This document shows positions 36,642 to 45,431 of a DNA stretch of 64,000 bases, piece by piece. Origin of the DNA: Dermatophilus congolensis (GTDB lineage Bacteria; Actinomycetota; Actinomycetes; Actinomycetales; Dermatophilaceae). The stretch's first letter is position 1. Each line of letters begins with the position of its first letter. The translations under genes and the position numbers were made by a program. The stretch is taken from assembly GCA_030538115.1 (NCBI GenBank), contig JAUNUP010000008.1:40777-104776 (forward strand). Direction: 5' to 3'. The notes under the pieces were generated by a model. It was not told the origin of the DNA and did not search any database. It was given only the letters and a program-made list of their open reading frames with translations.

Positions 36642-39600
36642 ATGAGTGTGATGACTGCCTCTGCTTTGCCACCGACACCCGACGTCACGGCGACCACGTC
36701 GATGACGCGTACCCGCACCGCCGCAGGGGGCTCCGACCTGCGCGACGGCGATGTCGCACGTGCGCAGATCGCCGCCATGCAGGCGCACTCGATCGCCGGT
36801 GTGATCGACTCCATGCCTACCGGGCCTACTGCGCCCACTGCCAGCGAGCGAGCGCGAGAATCCGAGGCGCCGCCGCGCAAGGAGCGGGTGCCGGATTCGT
36901 CGAAGGCCGAGCCGACCGACGCCTCCACGGCCAGAGCGCGCGCTGCCGAAGCCGAATTGCGCGCGGAGACAGCGGCCTACCAGGGCGTCAAGCAAGCGAT
37001 CGACAACTCGGGTGCCGCAAGCGAGCGGGCCGCCGAACGCCGCGAGGCCGCCCGCAAGCACGAGCAGGCGACCGAGACCGACGAGCCCGACGACAGGCGT
37101 CGTCGCGACATCCGTGCGCTGCGCGAGCGCACCGCCGAGGCCATCGCGCTGGCGCGCATCGAGAACGCGCGCGCCGGAGTCGCCGCTGCAGCGGACGAGG
37201 CGCACGCCGCCGCGGCTGAAGACGTGCGTCGCGCGAACGAGCTGGCCGCGCGCATCGCCGCGGAGAACGCGAGGCAGGGCGGTTCTCGGGCGCTCGACGC
37301 CACCGCCGGCCAGACCGCCCTGGATCCGGAGGTCGCGGCTGCCGCGGTCGAACTCGCTCGCACCGTCGGGGCGATCACCGAGCGCGCCACCGACGGGCGC
37401 CTCACGGTGACCGTCGGCGACCGTGCCCTCGTCGACCGCGCCGGGGTTCACCCCCTCGAACTGCGCCACGTCGACCCCGCCGACACCGCCGCCCGAAGCC
37501 AAGACGGTTTGGCCCGCATCTTCGGAGGCGGCCGAGGTCAGAGCGCAGACGCGGCCTCCACCGCACCTCGCAACGGAGCCGACACCGCGGCGCGTCTGGA
37601 GGCTGTGTGGCCCAACCGACGCGTCGCCGACGGAGTCGGAGGAGCCCTGGCCGGGCACCTGTCGGCCGTGAACACGGTGATTTCGCAGGTCGCGGTGGTT
37701 GTCGACGAGATCGCCACCGTCGCTCGCGCTGAGGCGGCCATGGCGAGCCTCACGAGCTCGGCTCAGCCTCTCGTCGACCGCGCGGCGGCTGCTGGTGTCG
37801 CCGGTGCCGCGGGGACAACTGCGGGCGTCGACGACTCGACGGCTCTCGCCGGAGGCGGCTCGTTGTCGGGCTCCGCGACGCCCGTGGCCGGGGCGAACCT
37901 GACGGGCGCACAGGTCGCGCAGGCCGCATCCGGGGCACCGACAGCATCCGACCTTCTCGACGAGCTCGGCACGTCGCTCGGTGCTGCCGCGGCCGATTCT
38001 GCGAGACGCCAGGACGTTGCGTCCGCGGTTGCCGCGATCACCGCCGGGCCGCCCACCGCGTTTTTCGCCGCGGTCGTCGCCTCGACCGGCGAGACCGCAC
38101 CCGCGAGCCCGGTGCAGATTGCACAGCGCGCATCGCAGCAATTCGTCTCCGACCTGCAGCAGCTCACTGCTTCGGCGACGGCGACCGAGGAGTCGGCGAC
38201 GGGTCTCGCCGTCAACACCCCCTTCGTGCCTGTGCGCGTGACCTCCTCTGATCCGTCTCTCGTGCGGGTCGACACGCCCTGGCCGACCCCGGGGCCCGTT
38301 GGCAGTGCGCCGGCCGAGCAGGTACCCGCGCTCCCGTTCGACGCCGACGCCATCGCGTCGCCGCTGTCGTTGGAGCTCAGCGTCGTGTCGGTGGCGCACG
38401 GCAATGTCGTGATGAGCCGCGGCGGTGTCGCCCCGCATCAGGACCTCGCGAACGGCGGCCCGCTGTCGCTCGTCTTCGGCACCAGCGCGTCTGCTCAGCC
38501 GGGTGCGGCCGCCGAGCCGGCGGTCGTTGTGGGCGAGGTCACCGTGCCCGCGCCCGTGACGCTCGAAGCGGTCGCGGAGACGATCAACGCCCTCACGGCG
38601 GAATCCGGTGCCACCAGTGGTGGCGGTGGAATCGGCGGCGTAGGCGGCACCGTCAGCGCAGGTGTGCAGCAGGGCGCCAACGGCAGCGCCCATCTCATCC
38701 TCGAGTCGGCGCAGGGAGCGGCCTGGGCCGCCGCGCGTCTGCCCGACGGCACCTCGCGCGACATCCTCGGCGGGTTCTCGCTGCTCGCGCCACAGACGGA
38801 CAGTCTCGTCATCTCCACGAGCGCCGGTATCGGCTGGACGGGCATCTCATCCGATCGCAGCCTCGACGGGCCGCTGCCCGGGCTGGGACTCACCCTGCAA
38901 CCCGGTTCGGAGGGGCAGCAGGTCACGCTCACTCTCACTCCGGCGACCGGCGAGGTCACGGACTCCGTCGACGAACTCGTCGCCGGCCTGCGCTCGACTC
39001 TGGCCGCGGCCGGAGCAGCGGAGGCCGGACCTTCGGGCGGCTCGGCCGCCGGCGCATTGAGCGCGGCGGCCGGATTCACCGGAGCCACCGTGGCTGTCGG
39101 GGATGTGGCGGCCCTCGCCAGCGGTACGCCGAACGCACCGGGCGCCGCGGCCTCACCTGCCTCAGCCACCGGATCGCCGAGCCCCGCGGACAATTTCGGG
39201 CTGCCCACCGCAGACGGTCACTCAGCCGGAGCGGCTCCAGCCGTCCCCGCCTCCGATCCACTCGCCGTCGTAGCGGCATCCGCGCAGGTGACACCACTGG
39301 CGGGCGACCCCGCGATCATGGATCTCGCGGCCGCCTTCGTCGCGGCGATCTCCGGCGTGAAGTCGCCCGACGCCACCGGAACCGGAGGTGCCGCAGCAGG
39401 GGCGTCCACGGCGCTGGCGGTCGGAGCGGGCACCCAGATGGCTGCTGCGGCGGGCATTCCGGGCTTGTCCGTCGACGTGAGCGCCGCGGGCCTGCGTCGC
39501 ATCGCCTTCGACCGTGAAGAGTTCGCTCGCGCGCTCGCCGACGAGCCGTCGGGCACCAGGTCCGCCGTTCGGGCCGCAGCGGCGGAGGTCGCCGGAGTCG

Positions 39601-39812
39601 CCCGTGAAGCGCTCGACGGCCGAGTCGGACTTCTCGCCGTGCGACTGCACACCGAGCTCACGGCCGCTCGCGAGGTGGATATACAGTCCGCCGCACCCGA
39701 TTGGGGCAAGGAGCAACGAGAGATCGAGGCGACCCGTCGCGCGGACGCCCTGACAGCCCTCCTCGACCGCCTGCACGCCGAATCGAAATGGCTCGGCGGA
39801 CAGTTGGCCTGA
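36642..39812 (+). CDS. FliD-like (flagellar hook-associated protein 2 domain) protein with long helical N-terminal extension
   Basis: About 1056 residues, Ala-rich, with no signal peptide and no membrane segment. Residues about 60-220 are highly charged, Ala/Glu/Arg-rich helices (RARAAEAELRAETAAYQ, ERAAERREAARKHEQ). From about 500 the pattern follows FliD: FVPVRVTSSDPSLVRVDT then SLELSVVSVAHGNVVMS (FliD_N-like), VTLEAVAETINALTAESG with VSAGVQQGANGSAHLILES (flagellin hook IN motif), DGPLPGLGLTLQPGSEG (mid-domain) and VDELVAGLRSTLA. The end is GLRRIAFDREEFARALADEPSG and ALTALLDRLHAESKWLGGQL (FliD_C-like). Typical FliD is 450-700 residues. The start is uncertain: GTG 36612, ATG 36642 or ATG 36651. 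No flagellar neighbours. Confidence 0.7.
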   Translation: MSVMTASALPPTPDVTATTSMTRTRTAAGGSDLRDGDVARAQIAAMQAHSIAGVIDSMPTGPTAPTASERARESEAPPRKERVPDSSKAEPTDASTARARAAEAELRAETAAYQGVKQAIDNSGAASERAAERREAARKHEQATETDEPDDRRRRDIRALRERTAEAIALARIENARAGVAAAADEAHAAAAEDVRRANELAARIAAENARQGGSRALDATAGQTALDPEVAAAAVELARTVGAITERATDGRLTVTVGDRALVDRAGVHPLELRHVDPADTAARSQDGLARIFGGGRGQSADAASTAPRNGADTAARLEAVWPNRRVADGVGGALAGHLSAVNTVISQVAVVVDEIATVARAEAAMASLTSSAQPLVDRAAAAGVAGAAGTTAGVDDSTALAGGGSLSGSATPVAGANLTGAQVAQAASGAPTASDLLDELGTSLGAAAADSARRQDVASAVAAITAGPPTAFFAAVVASTGETAPASPVQIAQRASQQFVSDLQQLTASATATEESATGLAVNTPFVPVRVTSSDPSLVRVDTPWPTPGPVGSAPAEQVPALPFDADAIASPLSLELSVVSVAHGNVVMSRGGVAPHQDLANGGPLSLVFGTSASAQPGAAAEPAVVVGEVTVPAPVTLEAVAETINALTAESGATSGGGGIGGVGGTVSAGVQQGANGSAHLILESAQGAAWAAARLPDGTSRDILGGFSLLAPQTDSLVISTSAGIGWTGISSDRSLDGPLPGLGLTLQPGSEGQQVTLTLTPATGEVTDSVDELVAGLRSTLAAAGAAEAGPSGGSAAGALSAAAGFTGATVAVGDVAALASGTPNAPGAAASPASATGSPSPADNFGLPTADGHSAGAAPAVPASDPLAVVAASAQVTPLAGDPAIMDLAAAFVAAISGVKSPDATGTGGAAAGASTALAVGAGTQMAAAAGIPGLSVDVSAAGLRRIAFDREEFARALADEPSGTRSAVRAAAAEVAGVAREALDGRVGLLAVRLHTELTAAREVDIQSAAPDWGKEQREIEATRRADALTALLDRLHAESKWLGGQLA

Positions 39813-40042
39813 CGGGTCCGCCGGTGCTCAGGTCTGCCGTCGCACACCCGTGGCGCGCCGTTCGAGCGGAGCCTGTACGGTTGGCTCCGCTGCGCTTGAT
39901 AGGTTGCGGTGGTCACGGCGACCAGGCCAGATAGATGGGCCAGGCCGCGTGACTTCGCGCCACAGAGCGCCGGCGCTCGTCGGGGGGTGACGTAAACGAT
40001 GAGGACGATCGGCCGGAGAGGCCGATGAGGCGGAGGGTGTCG

Positions 40043-40981
40043 ATGCGGTTGTGTGTGGTGCTCCGCTCGTACGGCGGAGACAACGACAAGAACCGGCCTG
40101 ATTTCTACAGCAAAGACCTGGCGCTGGCATCGTTTCTGCGAGCCGCGCGTACCGCCGCCGACCGCGGCGTCGACCTGCGCGTGGTGTTCGCGAACGACGG
40201 GCCGATCCCAGCCGACCGGCTGGCCACGATGTCGGCGGCCGGTGAGGTGCGCACCACCGAGAACGGCCCTGTCGGCCTGCTGAACAGCTACCGATTCGCT
40301 CTCGACCTGCCTGATGCGCTGGGCCTGGCCGACGACGATGCCATCGCTTACGTCGAAGACGACTACCTGCTGCGCGACGATGCGTTCTGCGTGCTCGCCG
40401 ACGGTTTCGCCGAACTGCCCGATGTCGACTACCTGGCCATCGCAGGCACACGCCCCGAAGACATGAACGACAAGGCCGAACGCGACCTGCACGGCACCCC
40501 GCAGGTCTGGGACGCGCTGCCCGACCGCACCGCCGGTGGGCGCACCTGGATCAACATCATGTCGGTGACCAGCACGTTCGCTGCCCGCGTCGGGCCCCTT
40601 CGCGCCGACCGCGACATCCACGAGCTGGCGATGCGTCCGTTCCGCAACCGCTTTCTCGACCACGAGATGTGCCTCATCTACCAGGGCATCACTCCGTACC
40701 ACGGCACCGATTACTTCTTCGGTCTGCCCGGCGACTTCGTACCCGGCCTGCGCGGAGTGGCACGCGCGGTGCGACTGCTGCCCTACCGGTTCGAGCTCAA
40801 CGCCCGCGCGAAGGCGCAGACGACGCCGCACTTGCTCTACGCGGTCGCGCCCCAGGTGGCCGCGCATCTCGAACTCGGCATGATGTCGACCGACCACGAC
40901 TGGGCCGCAGAGGCGGCCGAGGTACGGGAGTGGGCCGAGACCAACGGCATCGACGTGCAGGCGGGCCACCGCACGGTCTGA
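40043..40981 (+). CDS. Putative GT-A type glycosyltransferase
   Basis: 312 residues. The N terminus MRLCVVLRSYGGDNDKNRP followed by VDLRVVFANDGPIP resembles a nucleotide-binding Rossmann-like half, and AIAYVEDDYLLRDDAF supplies an EDD (DxD-like) metal motif. The middle has TWINIMSVTSTFAARVGPL and the end HELAMRPFRNRFLDHEMCLIYQG. This is consistent with a GT-A glycosyltransferase of a family I cannot name. ATG 40043 has GGAGGG 5 nt upstream; ATG 40025 with GGAGAGG is an alternative. It lies alone in the plus strand, convergent with msrA. Confidence 0.6.
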   Translation: MRLCVVLRSYGGDNDKNRPDFYSKDLALASFLRAARTAADRGVDLRVVFANDGPIPADRLATMSAAGEVRTTENGPVGLLNSYRFALDLPDALGLADDDAIAYVEDDYLLRDDAFCVLADGFAELPDVDYLAIAGTRPEDMNDKAERDLHGTPQVWDALPDRTAGGRTWINIMSVTSTFAARVGPLRADRDIHELAMRPFRNRFLDHEMCLIYQGITPYHGTDYFFGLPGDFVPGLRGVARAVRLLPYRFELNARAKAQTTPHLLYAVAPQVAAHLELGMMSTDHDWAAEAAEVREWAETNGIDVQAGHRTV

Positions 40982-41028
40982 GCTGCACCTGACGCCTGTT
41001 GTGCGGCTGTGTGCTCTTGCTGTGCGCG

Positions 41029-41712
41029 CTACTCGACGCGGCAGCTCAGCCCGTTGGGGCCGTGGTTGCAGTAGCCGCCGGGGTTCTTCTCCAGGTACTG
41101 CTGGTGGTAGGCCTCAGCGTAGTAGAACTCGCCCGCCTCGCTCGCGGGCTTGATCTCGGTCGTCGCCTGGCCCGCCCCCACTCGGTCGAGTTCGCGCTGG
41201 AAGATCTCGCGCGTCGTCTCGGCGGCGTCGCGCTGCTCGGGCGTCGTCCAGTAGATCGCCGAGCGGTACTGGGTACCGACATCGTTACCCTGCCGGTCGG
41301 GCGTGGTGGAGTCGTGGTTCTCCCAGAACTCGCGCAGCAGTGTCGTCGCGGAGGTGAGGGCCGGGTCGTAGGCGACCAGCACCGCCTCCGTGTGGCCGGT
41401 GCGGCCCGAGCAGACCTCTTCGTACGTCGGGTTGGGCGTGAAGCCGCCCATGTATCCCGCTGCGGTGGTCACGACTCCGGGTTGGCGCCAGAAGATGCGC
41501 TCGACACCCCAGAAACAGCCCATACCGACGTAGAGCACCTCAGTGCGCTGGCCACTCTCGCCGTCACCGCTGTCGTGCGTGAACGGCGGGTGCATCGAGG
41601 TGCCCAGAACGATGTTGGTGTCGGGGATACCGGGCAGCGGCTCGGCGCGTCCCGGCAGGGCCTCGTCGCGCGTCACGCGGACGACCCGGCGGGAGAAGAA
41701 CGCGTCGAACAT
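41029..41712 (-). CDS. msrA: Peptide methionine (S)-S-oxide reductase MsrA
   Basis: 227 residues. [20 protein letters not shown] contains the catalytic Cys66 in the GCFWG motif. [45 protein letters not shown] and the C-terminal [25 protein letters not shown] are all family-typical, the last carrying the recycling Cys. It repairs methionine sulfoxide in proteins. The N terminus is about 55 residues longer than in E. coli-size minimal enzymes, as in other actinobacterial forms. It is 28 nt downstream of greA on the same strand. Confidence 0.96.
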   Translation of the reverse strand: MFDAFFSRRVVRVTRDEALPGRAEPLPGIPDTNIVLGTSMHPPFTHDSGDGESGQRTEVLYVGMGCFWGVERIFWRQPGVVTTAAGYMGGFTPNPTYEEVCSGRTGHTEAVLVAYDPALTSATTLLREFWENHDSTTPDRQGNDVGTQYRSAIYWTTPEQRDAAETTREIFQRELDRVGAGQATTEIKPASEAGEFYYAEAYHQQYLEKNPGGYCNHGPNGLSCRVE

Positions 41713-41740
41713 GCCCGGTCCCTTCAGGTAAAGCGGAGGA

Positions 41741-42232
41741 TCAGCCCTCGTAGGGCTTGGCCGCCAGCACCTTGACGGTGATGCTCTTGCCGTTCGGTGC
41801 GGCGTAGGTGGCCTCTTCGCCCACGCGCTTGCCCGTGAGGGCCGCGCCGATGGGGGAGCGGTCGGAGTACACGTCGATGTCGCCGTTGCCGATCTCGCGG
41901 CTGCCGAGCAAGAAGGTGATCTCGTCGCCGAACATGTCGACGGTAACGAGCATCCCCGGCTCGACGACCCCGTCGTCGGCCGGCGGGTCGCCCACGACCG
42001 CGTTCTCGAGCAGCGACGTGAGCTGGCGGATGCGGGCTTCCATCTTGCCCTGCTCCTCCTTGGCGGCGTGGTAGCCGCCGTTCTCCTTGAGGTCGCCCTC
42101 GTCGCGCGCCGCCTCGATGCGCTTGGAGATCTCGGTACGGCCGGTCGTCGAGAGTTCGTCCAACTCTGCCTGGAGACGGTCGAACGCCTCCTGGGTCAGG
42201 TAGCTCGCCGCAGGCGCTGTGATGTCGGACAC
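41741..42232 (-). CDS. greA: Transcription elongation factor GreA
   Basis: 163 residues. N-terminal coiled coil (about 10-80: [41 protein letters not shown]) with the acidic tip residues (DEGDLKEN) that reach into the RNA polymerase channel, and a C-terminal globular domain ([31 protein letters not shown]). Stimulates cleavage of backtracked RNA. The GTG start at 42232 has GAGGAG 5 nt upstream. The promoter lies about 170 nt upstream, and a long hairpin occupies the leader. Confidence 0.96.
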   Translation of the reverse strand: MSDITAPAASYLTQEAFDRLQAELDELSTTGRTEISKRIEAARDEGDLKENGGYHAAKEEQGKMEARIRQLTSLLENAVVGDPPADDGVVEPGMLVTVDMFGDEITFLLGSREIGNGDIDVYSDRSPIGAALTGKRVGEEATYAAPNGKSITVKVLAAKPYEG

Positions 42233-42251
42233 GTGGACTCCTCGTAGTGAT

Positions 42252-42296
42252 GAAGGGGCCCGGCGTCGGACTGCTGAAGTCCGTCGGGCCCGCTTC
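42252..42296 (-). promoter_or_regulatory. Long leader hairpin 8 nt upstream of the greA ribosome-binding site
   Basis: GAAG-GGGCCCG pairs with CGGGCCC-CTTC (one bulged base), followed by an internal loop and a CGGACT/AGTCCG stem with a 5-nt loop. It ends 8 nt before GAGGAG. No U-run follows, so a simple terminator is unlikely. It could influence ribosome access or act as an attenuator. Confidence 0.5.
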
Positions 42297-42405
42297 TTGG
42301 GGTACTGCGAAACAGATGAACGAAAACGCCCGACCGGGTTGTGACGGCGTTGGAGACGTCGGTTGTGACGTCGCGCGTCTGACCCGATGGGCGTGTAAGC
42401 AACCA

Positions 42406-42435
42406 ACTATATGCGTGTGGGCCGCGGTGAACCAA
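42406..42435 (-). promoter_or_regulatory. Promoter for greA
   Basis: On the minus strand, TTGGTT (42435-42430) and TATAGT (42411-42406) are separated by 18 nt, a close match to the vegetative consensus. Predicted transcript start near 42399, giving a leader of about 165 nt. Confidence 0.65.
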
Positions 42436-42578
42436 TCGGGAGGGGAAATTCGTACCTGTGCACGCACGGGCCGAGAGGAATCACCGGGGGAGACTCACCC
42501 GACGCCTCCACGTACGAGCCGTGTTGTGCCCGCAGCTCTTTCGTGAGTGCTCGGTGGGGTTCGTGGGCTACTGGTCGG

Positions 42579-43100
42579 CTATTCGGCCGGTTCGCAGGTC
42601 TTGGCGAGGCCGATCACGGCCAGGGTCGTGGTCCGCAGGGTCACCTCGTGTTGGGTGGTGCGCTCGCTCGAGGGAGGAATCGTCACCTCGGTGCGCCCGA
42701 CCACTGCCTTGCCGACCTCCTGCGCCACGACCTCACACACGGCCGTCATCTCGGGGGGCTTGGTCACCTCGAAGCGCACCGTCACCGAGCTCGCGTCGTG
42801 CACCGTGTACGACAGGTCGCGTTGAATCGGCCAACCGACCGCAGAGGCGAGCCCGAACCAGACCGCCACGAGCGACCCGATGAGCACGAGCACGGCAGCC
42901 AGCCCGACCGCCTTGCGACGCCCCGGCGTGATGCTGCGCCAGTAGTCACGTGGCCCGCGCACCGTGACCGCGCTCGCCTCCTCGACATCTGCCGCGTGAC
43001 GCTGCGCGTCGAGATCGCTCACGCCGCTGACGCCACTGGCGCTGCTGACGGAGCTCGGGTCGTCGACCGGACGCTGGGAGGGGGGAGGCTGGGCAGGCAC
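42579..43100 (-). CDS. DUF4307 domain-containing membrane protein
   Basis: 173 residues: a Ser/Pro/Ala-rich N terminus, GRRKAVGLAAVLVLIGSLVAVWFGLASA as the single membrane helix (about 60-85), and an extracytoplasmic domain of about 85 residues with SYTVHDASSVTVRFEVTKPPEMTAVCEV and a second Cys near the end (KTCEPAE). The two Cys could form a disulphide. DUF4307 proteins are actinobacterial and are usually found between greA and mca, as here. Function unknown. The GTG start has a TANNNT element 6 nt upstream. Confidence 0.9.
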   Translation of the reverse strand: MPAQPPPSQRPVDDPSSVSSASGVSGVSDLDAQRHAADVEEASAVTVRGPRDYWRSITPGRRKAVGLAAVLVLIGSLVAVWFGLASAVGWPIQRDLSYTVHDASSVTVRFEVTKPPEMTAVCEVVAQEVGKAVVGRTEVTIPPSSERTTQHEVTLRTTTLAVIGLAKTCEPAE

Positions 43101-43106
43101 GCAGCA

Positions 43107-43112
43107 AGGCTA
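43107..43112 (-). promoter_or_regulatory. Leaderless-type -10 element, DUF4307 gene
   Basis: On the minus strand TAGCCT ends 6 nt before the GTG start at 43100. It lies in the 114-nt divergent gap to mca. Confidence 0.55.
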
Positions 43113-43214
43113 TCCCGGACTCGCCGACCGAGGGGCGGGCGCCGACGCGGCTCCGAACGGACGGCGCGATAATGGTGTCGAGACGCACACATATACGAAG
43201 GGCGAGACGTACGG

Positions 43215-44168
43215 ATGGGTTCGGGATCGATGGCGGGCTGGCGACTTCTGGCGGTGCACGCGCACCCCGACGACGAGTCCAGCAAGGGCGCGGCCGTCAC
43301 CGCGAAATACGTCGACGAGGGCGCCGAGGTGCTGGTGGTCTCGTGCACCGGCGGTGAACGCGGAGACGTGCTGAACCCGCGGCTCAAGGACGACCCCGAG
43401 GTGACCCGCGACCTGGTGGGTCTGCGGCGCATCGAGATGGCCCGGGCACAGAAGGCGCTCGGGGTCTCGCACCAGTGGCTGGGCTTCGTCGACTCCGGTC
43501 TGCCCGAGGGCGACCCGCTGCCTCCGCTGCCTCGCGGATGTTTCGCGCTCGAGCCGCTCGAGGTGCCGACCGAGGCTCTCGTGCGGGTCATCCGGGCGTT
43601 CAAGCCGCACGTCATGACCACGTACGACGAGAACGGCGGATACCCGCACCCCGATCACGTCATGTGTCACGACGTGTCGATCGCGGCCTACCGCGCCGCC
43701 GGCGACCCCGAGGCGTTCCCCGAAGAGGGGCCGGCCTGGCAGCCGCTCAAGCTCTACTACAACCAGACCATCGCGATCGCCCGCATCCGCGCGCTGCACC
43801 AGGCGATGCTCGACCGGGGGCTCGACTCGCCGTTCATCGAATGGATGGGCCGCCGTATCGATTGGCCCGAGCGTCCGGTGACCACTCGGGTGCCGTGCGC
43901 CGACTACTTCGGCCCTCGCGACCAGGCACTTCTCTCGCACGCTACGCAGATCGACCCCGACGGCTGGTGGTTCGGTGTGCCCCGTGAGATCGAACGAGAG
44001 GTCTGGCCGTGGGAGGATTTCGAAGCAGCGGTCTCGTACGTGCCGATCGCCGAGGGTGAGAGCGACCTGTTCGCCGGTCTGCCGACGCTGGCGGAGGCAG
44101 ACGAGATGGCAACGACACCGGCGACGCGCGTTCGCGGGCCGGTGTACGACGAAGTCAAGGAGCGATGA
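43215..44168 (+). CDS. mca: Mycothiol S-conjugate amidase
   Basis: 317 residues. LLAVHAHPDDESSKGAAVTAKY carries the zinc-binding HPDDE motif (about residues 16-22) of the LmbE/PIG-L family, and HPDHVMCHDV supplies the third zinc ligand. The conserved GGERGDVLNPRL and DSGLPEGDPLPPLP segments, and the length of about 300, distinguish Mca from the shorter MshB. It cleaves mycothiol conjugates of toxins so the mercapturic acid can be exported. This marks the host as a mycothiol-producing actinobacterium. It is divergent from the DUF4307 gene. Confidence 0.95.
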   Translation: MGSGSMAGWRLLAVHAHPDDESSKGAAVTAKYVDEGAEVLVVSCTGGERGDVLNPRLKDDPEVTRDLVGLRRIEMARAQKALGVSHQWLGFVDSGLPEGDPLPPLPRGCFALEPLEVPTEALVRVIRAFKPHVMTTYDENGGYPHPDHVMCHDVSIAAYRAAGDPEAFPEEGPAWQPLKLYYNQTIAIARIRALHQAMLDRGLDSPFIEWMGRRIDWPERPVTTRVPCADYFGPRDQALLSHATQIDPDGWWFGVPREIEREVWPWEDFEAAVSYVPIAEGESDLFAGLPTLAEADEMATTPATRVRGPVYDEVKER

Positions 44169-44458
44169 TGGGATCCGTCGACCAGAGCATCTCGGCAGGA
44201 CTGGGTGGCTTCTTCGCGCTGTTCCTGCTCGCAGCGGCCCTCTGGCTGCTCATGCGGAGTCTGCTGAAGCACCTGCGTAACGCCGAACACCACCTCTTCG
44301 AGGAAGACATCGAAGCGCCGGAGGCCGTGGGTGCCGGAGTCGTGCACTCCCGCCCCAGTCGCACCGACCGCCCGGACACCGGCTCGCCTGCCGAGGGTGC
44401 CGGGCGTTCCGACGGAGCGCAGGGAGCACACGGAGCAGGTACGGACTCCACGGTCTGA
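44168..44458 (+). CDS. Small single-span membrane protein
   Basis: 96 residues. One membrane segment (about 12-32, GGFFALFLLAAALWLLMRSLL), a basic/acidic juxtamembrane stretch (KHLRNAEHHLFEEDIE), then a Gly/Ser/Ala-rich tail. Start codons ATG 44165 and ATG 44168 both overlap the mca stop; AAGGAG at about 44157-44162 favours 44168. Small proteins of this kind commonly follow mca in actinobacteria. Function unknown; co-translation with mca suggested by the overlap. Confidence 0.75.
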   Translation: MGSVDQSISAGLGGFFALFLLAAALWLLMRSLLKHLRNAEHHLFEEDIEAPEAVGAGVVHSRPSRTDRPDTGSPAEGAGRSDGAQGAHGAGTDSTV

Positions 44459-44489
44459 CCTGCGGTGACGCGGTGGTGCCGTCGGTGTC

Positions 44490-45176
44490 TCAGGAGCCGA
44501 CGGCCGTGCTGACCATCGTGCTCGTGGCCATCGCGGCGGCCACGAAATGGGCCGCGAACGCCAGCACCGTGAAGGCGTGAAAGACCTCGTGGTACCCGAA
44601 CCAGCCCGGATGCGGGTCGGGGCGCTTGAGGCCGTACGTGATTCCGCCGAGCGTGTAGAGCACGCCGCCGAGCACGATGAGTGAGACCACGATGGCGCCG
44701 CCGGCCTCGTAGAACGGCTTGATGTAGAAGATCGCCACCCAGCCCAACAGGATGTACAGGGGAGTGGTCAGCCAGCGAGGCGCGGTGACCCAGGCGACGT
44801 TGAAGACGACTCCGACGAGGGCCGCGGGCCACATGATCAGCAGTAACTGCCTGGCCTGTCCCGGTTCGAGCAGCGTCACCGCGAACGCCGTGTAGGTGCC
44901 GGCGATGACGAGGTAGATGTCGGCGTGGTCGAGCCGCTTGAGATAGCGGCGGGTTCGAACTCCCCACGTGATGCGGTGGTAGAGAGCCGATACGCCGAAG
45001 AGCAGCGTCGCGGTGATCGCGAAGACCGCCATGCCCGCCCGGCCGGCCGCGGTCGGGTTCGCGAGAACGAGCCCCACACCTCCGATCGTGACGAGCGGGG
45101 TCATCACGGCGTGCAGCCAGCCGCGCAGCTTGGGGCGCTGCGCGATGGTCGCCACGATCTCACTCGCGATGTTCAT
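44490..45176 (-). CDS. TrhA/hemolysin III family membrane protein
   Basis: 228 residues with seven hydrophobic segments. Family motifs: RGWLHAVMTPLVTIGG, VSALYHRITW, RLDHADIYLVIAGTYTAF and the C-terminal HPGWFGYHEVFHAFTVLAFAAHF, supplying the conserved His and Asp residues of the PAQR/hemolysin III fold. Members have been linked to membrane energetics or lipid homeostasis; cytolysis is not implied. The chosen ATG 45176 has GAGGAACAC upstream. A longer start at ATG 45275 (261 residues) has a leaderless-type -10 exactly 7 nt upstream, so both are possible. TTA codon at 44844-44846. Convergent with the small membrane gene after mca. Confidence 0.85.
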   Translation of the reverse strand: MNIASEIVATIAQRPKLRGWLHAVMTPLVTIGGVGLVLANPTAAGRAGMAVFAITATLLFGVSALYHRITWGVRTRRYLKRLDHADIYLVIAGTYTAFAVTLLEPGQARQLLLIMWPAALVGVVFNVAWVTAPRWLTTPLYILLGWVAIFYIKPFYEAGGAIVVSLIVLGGVLYTLGGITYGLKRPDPHPGWFGYHEVFHAFTVLAFAAHFVAAAMATSTMVSTAVGS

Positions 45177-45282
45177 GTGTTCCTCAGGCTGTGGCGAGGC
45201 CAGGCCCGTCGAGGCCCGGCCTGGTTGTTCGCGCAGGTGTGCACCGTCGGGTGTGGTCGCTGTGTTGCCGTCCATGCCTTCG

Positions 45283-45288
45283 AGCGTA
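45283..45288 (-). promoter_or_regulatory. Leaderless-type -10 element, trhA
   Basis: On the minus strand TACGCT ends 7 nt before ATG 45275. It overlaps the palindrome at 45285-45310, so a protein bound there would block transcription. Confidence 0.5.
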
Positions 45289-45310
45289 ACCTACGGTTGC
45301 GTAGGTTACG
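45285..45310. promoter_or_regulatory. Perfect 11-bp-arm palindrome, probable operator
   Basis: CGTAACCTACG and CGTAGGTTACG are perfectly complementary arms around GTTG. A further half-site (CCGTAGGTT) lies at 45314-45322. The position over the trhA -10 and upstream of uppS suggests a dimeric repressor such as a TetR-family regulator; no such gene is in the window. Confidence 0.7.
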
Positions 45311-45431
45311 AGACCGTAGGTTCGGGCGGATGTCGGTTCGTCGCGCAAGCCGTGGGTGTCTTCTGAGCAACTTTCCAGGCGCGCACGGTAATTTGACGAT
45401 CTAGGCGGGCGGCATCGGGAGGGCGAGGCGA

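Larger units (their letters stand above)
42233..42578 (-). other. Gene-free region: greA leader and promoter
   Basis: 346 nt between the DUF4307 stop and the greA start. It holds a convincing promoter at 42406-42435 and a leader hairpin at 42252-42296. The rest (42436-42578) has no clear feature. No coding sequence supported. Confidence 0.6.

Noticed and set aside
36636..38693. 685-residue minus-strand frame opposite the FliD-like gene
   Set aside because: Arg-rich without any domain; the plus strand has ordered FliD-like motifs.
42256..42298. Intrinsic terminator for a plus-strand transcript at the greA leader hairpin
   Set aside because: No plus-strand gene ends nearby; the hairpin is better explained as part of the minus-strand greA leader.
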